Below are positions 12,701 through 24,700 of a stretch of DNA of 64,000 nt, one piece after another. Position 1 is the first letter of the stretch; each line of letters begins with the position of its first letter. Under the pieces are notes generated by a model. It was not told the DNA's origin. It saw only the letters and a program-made list of their open reading frames with translations, and ran no database searches. The position numbers and the translations under genes are program-made. Origin of the DNA: Owenia fusiformis (taxonomy: Eukaryota; Annelida; Polychaeta; Sabellida; Oweniidae); assembly GCA_903813345.2 (NCBI GenBank), contig CAIIXF020000001.1, positions 53,771,885 to 53,835,884 of the forward strand, read 5' to 3'.

Positions 12701-15700
12701 TAGGGTCATCGGCCATACAGGTAAGGCTAATTACATCACCTGTACAGATAGGGTATCAGTTGTACAGGTAAGGCTAATTACATCACCTGTACAGATAGGG
12801 TCATCGGCCATACAGGTAAGGCTAAATATATCACCTGTTCAGATAGGGTCATCAGCCATACAGGTAAGGCTAATTACATCACCTGTACAGATATGGTCAT
12901 CAGCCATACAGGTAAGGCTAAATATATCACCTGTACAGATAGGGTCATCAGCCATACAGGTAAGGCTAAATACATCACCTGTACAGATATGGTCATCAGC
13001 CATACAGGTAAGGCTAAATACATCACCTGTACAGATATGGTCATCAGCCATACAGGTAAGGCTAATTACATCACCTGTTCAGATAGGGTCATCAGCCATA
13101 CATGTAAGACTTCTTATATCAACTGTACTATTGCTAATTACATTACCTGTGCATGTAAAGAAAGGCCATTAGCCAGAAAGGTAAGGCTAATTACATCATC
13201 TGAAAGGAAAGAGTTATTAGTTAGACATGACACATCGATTCAACATCAGTTTCGGAGGCATAAACAATCACCCAGACAGACTGAGTCACAAAATTTATTA
13301 AAACGAACCAAAAATAACGTTAACGTTGGAATTCAGGTTTTGGTATAAATATAAATAAACATAAATGACAAGGGGCAAAAATTTTTCCCTCTAATGAACA
13401 GTGTCCATAATATGTTTCTGATCCTCTTTCTCACACATTTCAGGTAGAACATAAACTACAAGACATCTTCAAAACCCAGTGTTTAACAAGTGAGAAAGTG
13501 TTCAAGCATTATCTCCATACATTTGAGGAGACTTTCCATGATTCTCCCCTAGGTACAAAGACTTGGGATATTGACCCCTACTGTGGTCAGGTGTCCTCTA
13601 GAAACCCCAAATTGCTCTACTCTACCCAGTTCATCAAAGCTAAAACCACCTCTGGGAAAATATTTCGAGCTGGTGATATCAATGTGGGGCGGTACCCTTA
13701 TGTAAGTCATTTAATATCTCAATTTATAATTATCATCAATGTAAAACATCTTAACACTTAATTCATAAGTATTATTTTGGTGCATAAAGCAGAAGAGTGT
13801 AATGTAAAACTAAATTGCCTCCTTTTCACCAATATCTAACGCTTTATCACTTCAGTGACAAGATATTATGTTAGTTTGAGGAAGGACTTTATGCTCTTGT
13901 GTTTTTGGAAAGTAACCTACTGTAACATAAGAATGATATATGAATTTTGGACTAGTATAATACGACTAACACTTAACTCATTGCTGGCCAAAGCTATTTT
14001 TGAGGTTTTCTGCAGGTGACAGGCCATTCTGATAAAAATTGATCAAAATGCCATGTTTTCATATCAGCATTTTAATGGACTGTATCAACACCCTCTTTGC
14101 TATGTTTAATACCATTGTGAACAGCAATGACAATATGATGACAATATATTCCATTGCACCCAAAAGTATTCCCCATGTAACCCCTACAATATTTCGGAAC
14201 ATTGTTGGTACAAATTGTGTGACAATTATTGTACAGCACCCCGAGATATCTCGGGGTACGATTATGACGTCATAGACAAGATATCTCAGGGTTGGTCATC
14301 AGCAATGAGTTAAAATCTATTTTATTGATGTAGTTGTGTTTTGCTGTCTTTGGGGATCATAGTCGTATGTTGGAAGTGACTGGTTATGTCCAAGGCAGGA
14401 ATGAAGATATGGGAATAGATGAAGATTACAACTTTAAGGTGGAGAAAAACATAGATACAATCCAACTCAATTCAAATAGGTAAAATTCATTGATATTTTG
14501 GCAACATGATTAATGTGTTTATCAAAATACATTTGAAGTTTTTTTTCACACCTATATATTTCATCTCCAAGACAGTTTTCCTGAAAGCATCCGATCTTTT
14601 CATTCCCTAGATATGAACCCTTCTGGATATGAACCCATTGAAATCCCACCCTTAGACATTCTGCCATTAGACCAGCTTTACAATGAGAGGAATTTAATGC
14701 ATAGTAAGAAACACATTGGTTGATCTATTGAAAAGATTGTTTGCAATTTGTTCATTGACAATCACAGATTTTACCTTTAAATGTTCAAGGTGGCAACATG
14801 TATGTGTGAATATATATGAGGAGATGATACAGAACAATGGGAGGATTCCATTCAAGGGCCAACTTCCTAGTAGCAAGCATAGGATACAGACTATTGCCCT
14901 AAAGAAACAACTCCAGACATCTGTCTTCTATGTGGATGAGATCACAATATCAAAGTCTGCATTTACAGGTAATAAACACCAACCTCCAAGCAGAGTCTGC
15001 ATTTACAGGTAATAAACACCAACCTCCAAGCAGAGTCTGCATTTACAGGTAATAAACACCAACCTCCAAGCAGAGTCTGCATTTACAGGTAATAAACACC
15101 AACCTCCAAGCAGAGTCTGCATTTACAGGTAATAAACACCAACCTCCAAGCAGAGATCTTTACAGCATTGGAGCAAGTAGGGCTGCACCAATATGGAATT
15201 TAATGAAAATAGACTTTCAAGCTTCCACTTGATACCATATATGCACTTACTTGGGAATGCATAAATAAAAGATTTCCATGTTTCTTTGGCAGAAGTGTAA
15301 AATATTAAGGGCACAATGAGTACTGTGTATATATATATACAGTATATATAATCATAAGTCATTATACAGCATACAGTGAGATAGCACAATGGGCAACATT
15401 TAGATAAGCTAAAAAAAATCAATTTTTACTTGTGAATGTTGGATTGAATGTAATGGAGATAGAATATCAGCAGCATATCAATAACGTAAATGCGAGTAGG
15501 TAGTTACCAGTTTCACCACCAGGTGGCTCGCTCGGGTCAGATAGCATGGCGGGTATAGTAGAAAGTTCCCTTTAACTTAAATTACATCTGTTTTAGTGGT
15601 TCAATTTTCATATAGCCCTTATGTATCGAATAGTTATGCAAATTAAAGTATGTCCAGTAAAAGAAAATGTTATATGTTCAATACAAGAAAAGATATTTCA

Positions 15701-18700
15701 CTTTTTGTGATTTTTAATCTGGAGTCTATGGGGAATCAACCCGAACTAGAAGTCACATTTTCAAAAACCATTAAGTTTTCAAAGTTTATAAACAATTTTT
15801 GAAACCATAATGTTAGATGTATTTTTACATGTAGATTTCAAATATGACATCACTTTGACTGAATTTTGAATATTTAATGACGTAAATCAAGATCATTTCT
15901 ACTAGCATCTAGTCTATTATTATTGCCTAGATAGATTTTATTTTCAGACTTTTCTGTTTTATTTTAGTTGTACAGCTGATGCCTGGTGTAAAGCCAAATG
16001 GTGTCACAGTAAAAGACATTAAAGTGTCAAAAGATAAAGATAGCTATATGGTTGAGATGTCACCAATAAACTGTGGCAATAACCTCCCCTTGCTGGCTAT
16101 TCACAATGCATCAATGTACAATTCAACAATGCACAATGAGTCAGGTGTGGAACAAGTAATCTACAAGGTACGAATTTTTTTTTAGGCAGTTATGAGACTA
16201 TTTCAGGGATTTTCTCTGGTTGATCTGGCTCTACCTGGTGGACAAAAAGAATCTGCCCTTTATCCCGTTCAACTCTTCATCTGTCTGTCAACAATAAACA
16301 GACAAATTAAAACTTACTTATCTGAACCAATGGTAGATTCATTTTATGGGGATCTGAGATGCTAATCACACCATTATCGCCCTAGCTCCCAGGTCTGCCA
16401 CTTTTTTAGAGTCAGCTTCGAGTCTGTATACAACTCTTTAACAATTCAATTTTTCTACTTTTTTCAAAGAAGAATTTCAATCAAAATCTTGCATCTTTCT
16501 GTATGTAAATATTGAAAAGATGTAACATATTATTTTTTCAGTCATCTCAATGGCCTAGTAACAACCACATAAGCATATCCCGAATACAAGCAGCTTCTTT
16601 GCCAATTGGAGGATCATTTGACCTCACAGTTGATAAACAAACTATCTCAGGTACGTTAAACCAATTGTACCCTTAGCAAGAGCCAGAGTTCATCTTTCCT
16701 TTCAAGATTCAAAATCAGAAAATCACTTCACCAAATTTTACACATATAAGCAGTTGATATTTATTTCAAGTTAAGTGTAACAGGGTGTCACTGTTGCTGT
16801 AGTTGTAGTTGTATTCCACTTTGGCTTAAACGTGCAATGTATGAAAAACTTAGGCAGTATGTACTGATAAAGTGGCAAGATCATTTTCTTGTTTTCAAGG
16901 TATTCCTGCATTAATCGCTGATGTAGACCTCAAACATCTCCTGGAGACTAATTTCAACTGGCAAGGAGTTGACGTTGAGAGACAGGGTACATGTACAGCA
17001 TTTCAATTTAAAATCAAATGGTCAAAAACTGGAGGAGATATAGCTCAGCTTTTGATTGGTTCCTCAATGTTGACTGCTAGTTCATCAGTTACCGTGGATA
17101 CTCGTACGATCCAAGATGGTGGATTATTTATGCCGACCATTCCAGGTGATTTTTTCCAAGTGGCTCATAGAAAACCACAGGTAAGGAATTAATTAAAAGT
17201 AGAATATTGTTTCTTTTGTGAGGAGAGAGGGTAATGCGCTATGTAACTAGAGTGTAAACTCAGTGTGTTTATGCTATACTGTTTCCTGATTGGCCAGAAT
17301 AAACGCTTGCCTATTTATGTTAAACCCATCATATGGTTCAGCGCATTTTGGGCTATGGATTTAAAATGGGAATGAGTTGTGTAACTAGTTTTAACCTGTT
17401 CTGATTTTGACCTTTGACAATGGGTTCCCTGGATTGAAGGAAAGAACATTCTGCTTGATTGTATTGTGAGATGAAATCATGTAGGGTGTGTTTTTGAACT
17501 ACCCGTGGGCAAGTGCATTGCATGATACAGGGTGGTCAAAAAACTGGAAACTGAATTTTTAATAACGTAAATCAAGATTATTTCTACTCACATCTAGTCT
17601 GTTAAGCAAATTTGGCAAAATTTAAGCAAATTTGGCAAAATTTAAGTAAATTAGGCAGAGATTAAGCAAATTTCACCAAATTCACCATAAGGTGGGTCCT
17701 AAAAAATTTGCGCCGAAAATATTCGAACCCCCTCCTGTCAAATCCTGGCTACGCCACTGCAATTGTGTTTTAAGTTGATCCAAATGGAATAACTTGTTAA
17801 ATCAAGAAATTAAGCGACTCTTGCTATTAAGTTGCCATGTTATTTAGCCCTACCAATACCCATGATGCCATCTATTTTTCCATTTATATGGAAAAGGGTC
17901 AATTCAGAAAGATTATTATTTTTCAGGTGACTGTTTCTGTTAATGGACTGCAAGCAGCCTGTGTGGGTGAAGGATTTCCCTTTCAATTCACTTCTTCTAG
18001 AACTCCAACCTTGACAGGCATAAACCCAATATCAGGTAAATTGTAATCTTATACCCCCCATGCATTTATTCCTGATATTCCTGAGTCTTTGATAATTTGG
18101 CTGGAAATTAAAAAATAAGGCCCAACTAGGCCCAGTAATGCGCAAAAAGGCCCCCTAATTGTGGCCATAAAAAATTTAGGCCCAGGCCTCTGATCCCCCC
18201 TGAACAACCAGTGAATTGCACCAAGAATACAACCATCTTTCAAAATAGGGATATCACTCAAATGTTTTCAGTAGCAAATGTTACAAAAGGAAATTGGTCT
18301 GGAAATATAATATGCTACATACGGCAGTGTCAGTTGCCACAGCATTTGGGAACTTATTAGCTAAGTATCTAGGATAAGTTATAGCCTGGTATTGTGCAGT
18401 TAGTACCACTTGCAATGATTAAAAAGACTTTAAGATATTGAATAAAAATAGTGTGGGCATTAAGGAGGTTTGGCTCCCATAGTTCCAACATGATATTTTA
18501 ATTTTGATCTCCAAGCAATATGTTCAGTGCTGATCATGCCTGCTTATTTATATGGCTGCAAGGAACTAATATGTCGTTAATGTCTAACATTATAAATGTA
18601 TTGCTATAAATTCATTATAGCAATCCAAAAGATTTGAATTAATATTTGACCACTTTGCTTATGTTTTAAATTTTTTGTCCACTAATAAGACCATAACTCA

Positions 18701-21700
18701 AATTCTGAAGTGAAAAAAAATGGCGGCTGTTTAATAATTTGAATTTTGTAATTAAGACATGGCTCCAAATATGGCAGAATATTGAGATGGGATGCTGGGA
18801 GCGAATCCTCTTTGGTGGGTATGGTGATTAATATAGAATATAGCAGGTGTTAAGATCTCACAATACAATGATATTTTATTCTTTTTAATCAAACTAGACA
18901 ATAGCGAGTTTAAGCTAGCGATATTTTTCACAACATTACCGTGAATGCAAAGCCAGTGAATCATTACAGTAATATACTCGTATATATTTATTTATTTATT
19001 TATTTAGCCTCCAATACTGAAGAATAGTTTGACAATTAAAACAATCTTACACTATACCTTATGCTAATTAGACAATTACAATATCATGAATTATACATGT
19101 ATACATGAGCAAAATTTAGACCCAAAATAACAATGGATACATTGGGAAATCAGCTAAAAAATCTTCTTTGGTACATAATTGAGACATTCTTACATGAATT
19201 AATCAAAACATTATCCCAATTTTTCATTGGAAACTCCATGCCTAAAATAATGTTATATAAAACCTCGCATGAAAGTTTCTTAAATGTAGGATTTTCCTTA
19301 ATCAGATTTTCAATCATAATCTCTCTGATATCAACATAATTATCACAACCCATAATAAAATGATAAAGATCCTCTAATGAGTTATTATTGCATCTCTTAC
19401 ATTCCCTATTTTCTCTAGGTAAACCATGGTTGTTGATTTCTAAATTATGTATACCACATAGCAACTTAATCATCATATTACATTTTTGCTTAAGTTCGGG
19501 ATGTTTGAGTCCTAAGTAATACCAGATAGAAGGAATGTCAATATGCAACTGTACAGTTCTAAAATCTTGAAATTGAATACTCATTGATAAAGATTGTCTC
19601 CAACTATTACATTCAAAATCTCTGACATTGTTCTTACATATTTTTTTCCATAGAAACTTTGACATATTTATACAACCATTGTACATGAAGCTCACAACAT
19701 TGTCCAACAATTTATATTTATTTAAAATAGTAATATACTCTTTAGTAATACCACCTGCTTGATGATTCACTAAACATTCAAACACTCTAAATATAAAAAT
19801 GTTTCTATAAATATTACTGGCACCCAAGGACAATATGTTGAAACAGAACATTAGCTTACATAGCTCAATATTATATAATATTCCTCTCCACCCCAATAAT
19901 GCCAAACATGCATCATTTGGTGTTTTCTGAGGTAAATTCTGAATAGATTTACACATGTGTTTATGAGTTTTTTCATAGAGTTCAACCTCCTGCTTATTAA
20001 AAGATCTAACTTCTGCTCCATAAAGCATTTTAGGTATCATTACAGATTGGTAAACCTTAGAAAGTATTAAGGGGTTTAAACCATCATTCCTCATTCTGGC
20101 TCCTACACATGCATAAAAATTACATCTTGCATCACTTATTGTAGCATTAACATTCCTCAACTTATCAGAATTATTATTTGCATAAACATTAACACCAAGA
20201 TGCTTATATATGAATTCTCCTCATTAATTACAAGGTTTTCAATTGTAATGTTGGTACCTTCAGAGTGTTGTCTTTTCTTTTTCTGACTTTTTGTCTCTCC
20301 AAAAACCATAATTGCGCTCTTAGAAGCATTAAATTGAAATCGACACTTATTGGCATAATTATTAGCAAGTTTTAATTCAATTAATTTACTCTTGTGTATA
20401 GCTAGAATTGCTAGATCATCAGCATAACACACACAACTCACATTTAATGATCCAACTTTACATGAGTTATTATTTGCAAGCAAGTTAATAAGCGGATTTA
20501 TAAATAAAAGGTACAAATACATGGAGATCTTTCCACCTTGTTTTAAACCCTGTCTATTATACAAACCATTCAGAATTTGCACCATGTATAAAAACAGAGT
20601 CCATAGAGTTTATATAAGATTGACGCAAAATTCTCCAAAGTTTCCCTTTAATACCAGCGTCATATATTTGAGCAAATAGCCCATCAATCCACACCGTGTC
20701 GTATGCCTTCTTTGTGTCTAAAAATGCAGCAACAATCTTACTTCCATTTTCAACATTATGAGCTATAGCCTCTTGAAGAAGAAGGGATGAGTGAAGAGAA
20801 CTACATTTAATCTTATTAGCACCCTGTAACTCTGATATTGTCTGATAAATATGACCATACTTCAATTCCATCTGAAGTAAAATCTCATCATATAGTTTAC
20901 ACAATGATGATTGAAGTGTTATACGTCTGTAACTATCCTTATCAAGTTTCTTCTTTTTTCCTCCTTTATATACTGGAATTATAACACCCTGTTTAAAGTT
21001 CTTAGGTGAATATTCTTCATTTAAATCAACATATTAAATAGAAATGCTATAGTTTTAAAAGTGTGATCACCAGCATACAGAAATTGTTCATATGGTATGC
21101 CATCATAACCTGGTGCCTTGGCCTTAGGTAACTTATAACAGGATTCCCTGACTTCATCTACAGTTATAACATACTGAAATTTTGGAGAATGATGACCAGT
21201 TTCATCCTCTATACACTTTATTCTCTGTTCAATTGCACATTTAAAGGTATCATCATATATATTGTTCATTTGGTCAGGTGAAGCTAACTTCTCAAAATAC
21301 TGTTTCCATGACTCCCTAACCTCTTCAGCATCAGTCAATAAAATTCCTTCTTCATCAAGTATAACATCAGGTAATCTTGACATTTTCTTGCCTTTGTTTA
21401 ATAAATACCACAGGTCTTTTTGTGAAACACTAGCATCTTCAATTGTGATATCAATTTGTTTGTTATATTCATACTCAGCTTGCCTTAAAGCTTTCCTTAA
21501 AGCTTTAAGGCAATCTTTTTATCCTTTGTTATCTGGGGTAATAATGGGTTACATTTCCAGTAGGGTTTACCATTATTTTTCCTGAACCGTATTTTAGGTA
21601 TAGATAAATTGGCAGCTGAATTAAAATTTTTAGTTATACTTTCCATAAACTCCTCTATTTCACTTGGTGAGAATTTTCTTTTATCAAATGTGTTGTCATT

Positions 21701-24700
21701 ATCTATAGATTTCTCTTCATTCAGCCTCTTGAATAAAGATTTTATAGTGCAACTTTTTGCAACAGGTTTATGTTTTGATTTTATACGCATTGCTTAATTT
21801 AGTCTCAAATATCAATTCCAAGGCATAACAAATCTCATTTAACATCTTGTAAGCATCTGATATGCCTTCAACTAACTTAATTTTCTCAAAATGACCCAAA
21901 ATATAATGTGTCCTGCTTGAACATACTTACATAAAATGTTGACAATATTGTCTCCTACATTGCTGCATCTTTCAAATGTATACAATAACATATACTATAT
22001 ACTACTGGCAGACATAGTTTTTATGTGTGTGGGGGTGTGGGGGGGGGGGCTTATAGGTGGTCCTGAACTATCCCCTATATTTTTTGACTCTCACCCAGTA
22101 ACTATGTGATTGACTAGGTGTCCGTTCATTGGTCTGTCCATTGGTCGGTCCATCCATTCATTGACGGATGGACCGTCGTCAACATTTGACAAATATAGGA
22201 CTATCATTTTCAGGGAACTTTCTCATATATAAAGTCAATGGCATGTCAACATTTGCTGCACAAATTAAAACTGCTATTCGTATTAAGTCATATCCACAAT
22301 CATTTTATGTATATCAATAGTGCCTATTTGACCTGTCATCATTTCCAAAGTTCACCCAATATCTGAGAAATTGTTGATTTTGACCCCTGGGGGTTCACTG
22401 TATGTAAAACTTCTGGTATGAGAATGTCCCTGAAATTAGTTTTTTTCTGTGTGGTATGGCATTGGTCCCATATTTGGAAATTTAGTATGGCATTGGTCTT
22501 ACAGTATATTTAGACATTTGATATGGGTTTGGGGGCTATTTTGGTTGGTATGGGAACACATTGAAATTTGACAGATTAGTATGAGACATATTGATATCTG
22601 AGGGTTCAGCCTAGGACCCGCTGTGGCAACCTTGTTGGCTGCTCATACGCCAGTTTGTTGCTAGTGCACCAAAGGAATTCAATCGCAATTAACCATGAGA
22701 ATTATGTGAGTGTTGGTGCGCTTGAATGAACTTTTTTGTTGAAAACGCTTGAGGATATAATGAGCACTTCAGGCTTATTGTTCTTTTAAGTGATGCACTA
22801 GCAATGCGGGCATACAAAAATACAGTGTAAGTTCCAGTAACTAAATGACTAAGTAACTAACTCATGTAATTTGGTCAGAGTGTATGATATTAATCCTTTC
22901 CAAATGTGGTTACAATTCACTCTGTGAGCACTGGGTCACAGGTCCTTTATTCATTATGACATTGAATCCAACTTTCTCTGTGACTCACACCATTATCACG
23001 TGAAGCACTGAAGCTGTAGCGTTTATTGGGAAATTAATACTTATTTTAAATTTAATATGCGTCTACACAGTCACAGATCCACAATGAAACAGCCAGCAGG
23101 AAAGGTAAGACTATTTTATTACATAAATTACATGTCTTATAATTTAGTCAACTGAAGGTATGGCATTAAATCAAAAAATATATTATAATTCATAATTATT
23201 ATTATTTTAAATTGCATTGCTATCTCTATTATTTTAAATTGCATTGCTATCTCTATTGCATACGGAAGAATTCCATTCATTATTTTATAATTAATATTTT
23301 TAATCAACAACAATATTTAACAAAATAGTATGACATTCAAAAGTTAACAGCAATGTTCAGGGCAGAAATGCAACATTTTCAGTTTTAAAAATTTAGATCA
23401 TACAGAATTTGCTCAATTTATGCAGGTACTGTAGTTATTAACACTGAGATTTTTTTCTGAAGACAAATAAGTGACTACTTGTTTTCTTAATATTAATTAA
23501 TACATATATTAATCTTTGGTTGGGAACTGAAAAATATAATTAACAAATATTAAACGGTGTCTAATGATGATATTCAATATATTACACAATATATTGTAAA
23601 ATGCTACTGCAGAGTGTTGATAGATGTTTTAAGAATAAAAACATGGGACTTATTTAAAGCTACATGTACTCCAATGAGATCGGCAAGAAAAATGTGCAAA
23701 AGGAAGGGGCATTGTTAGGCATATACCCCCAAGGTTATAATAATTTTATTAGGTGTAAAATGAAAACTACAGTGTTGAATAATACTTTGGAAAATATTTA
23801 TGTGTTTGGACACACATAGGCTTAGGTCGGGGCCATTAAGGGCAGCAAAGGTGTATTGCCTCAATATGGGGATATTCTTCATACCTATTTCGACTTAACA
23901 TGTTGGTTTCATCATATCCCAATAGGGAGCATTGGTTTCCTTTATAAAAAATATGCCATGACCAGAACAGAGAAATTTAAACTTTTTTTGTCACGGAGTA
24001 AAGGTTCTTTTCAATAAAAAGATAACAGATATACATTTTAATGTAAGATAATTAATTTTGTATTCTATTGAGAATTAAAAATATATTAAAAATCACAAGG
24101 TGAAGGAATAAATGGTAAAATAAATCTTGATAAAAACACATAAGTGGTTATATAACACCACAACTACAGTCCTGGAACCTAAAGACGGTATTATATCCAT
24201 TAAGTCAGACACATATAGTTTAATCCATAAAAGGAAATAAATGCCTTGTACACAAATCCAGTCACAAACGAAGTAAATGTTACACATAGATTTCTTCGGT
24301 TATCCATAACACAAAACTTGTATTACGTCACAAGCTTTAAAGTACTCCCATGGAGCTACACGGCTTCACAAGTATGGCAGGAATCCTCATCCTACGCAAT
24401 ACCTAACACAAACACAGTGATCCACTATTCCGTCAGTGGAAAACTAAGGGTGCGTGTATCCCAAGCTAAGTACAAACACAAATGCAGGATGTTCGAATCG
24501 CTCTCCATATGCACTAATACACAGATGACAGTCTTAGCATACGACATAAATATATACGTGGCACGACATCAAAAGGTTATTCCAGATAACTGATATGTTC
24601 ATAGTGTTCCATTCTACACATGAAGATGTATATATGTCATTCATATTTGCAAAATCCACAGTTCCCCTAAACTTGTTGAAATAGTTCTTCCTTTACTTTC

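Noticed and set aside
8722-13110. CRISPR-like array
   Set aside because: Units are directly adjacent with no unique spacers, and the genome is animal. The unit derives from an exon end.
11694-13172. Long open frame of 492 codons made of GKANYITCTDRVISHT-type repeats
   Set aside because: It is the 48-bp minisatellite read in a second frame. The period is 16 codons, so any frame without a stop in one unit stays open. It is not the frame of the upstream exon.
14357-14479. Alternative acceptor at 14356-14363 for exon 11
   Set aside because: It would put the exon out of phase with 13701 and remove a conserved LCFA stretch.
19150-20160. 336-codon open frame on the minus strand as a host gene
   Set aside because: It is the C-terminal part of the broken LINE reverse transcriptase ORF, continuous with RT motifs upstream and with a (TTTA)n tail.
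23050-23105. Possible small exon (atgaaacagccagcaggaaag before gtaaga) that could be a 5' exon of the GPCR
   Set aside because: A donor-like site follows, but the GPCR reading is complete from its own ATG and no matching acceptor is clear near 26660.
24246-24593. 115-codon open frame in the intron
   Set aside because: No domain, no supporting splice sites, composition like its AT-rich surroundings.
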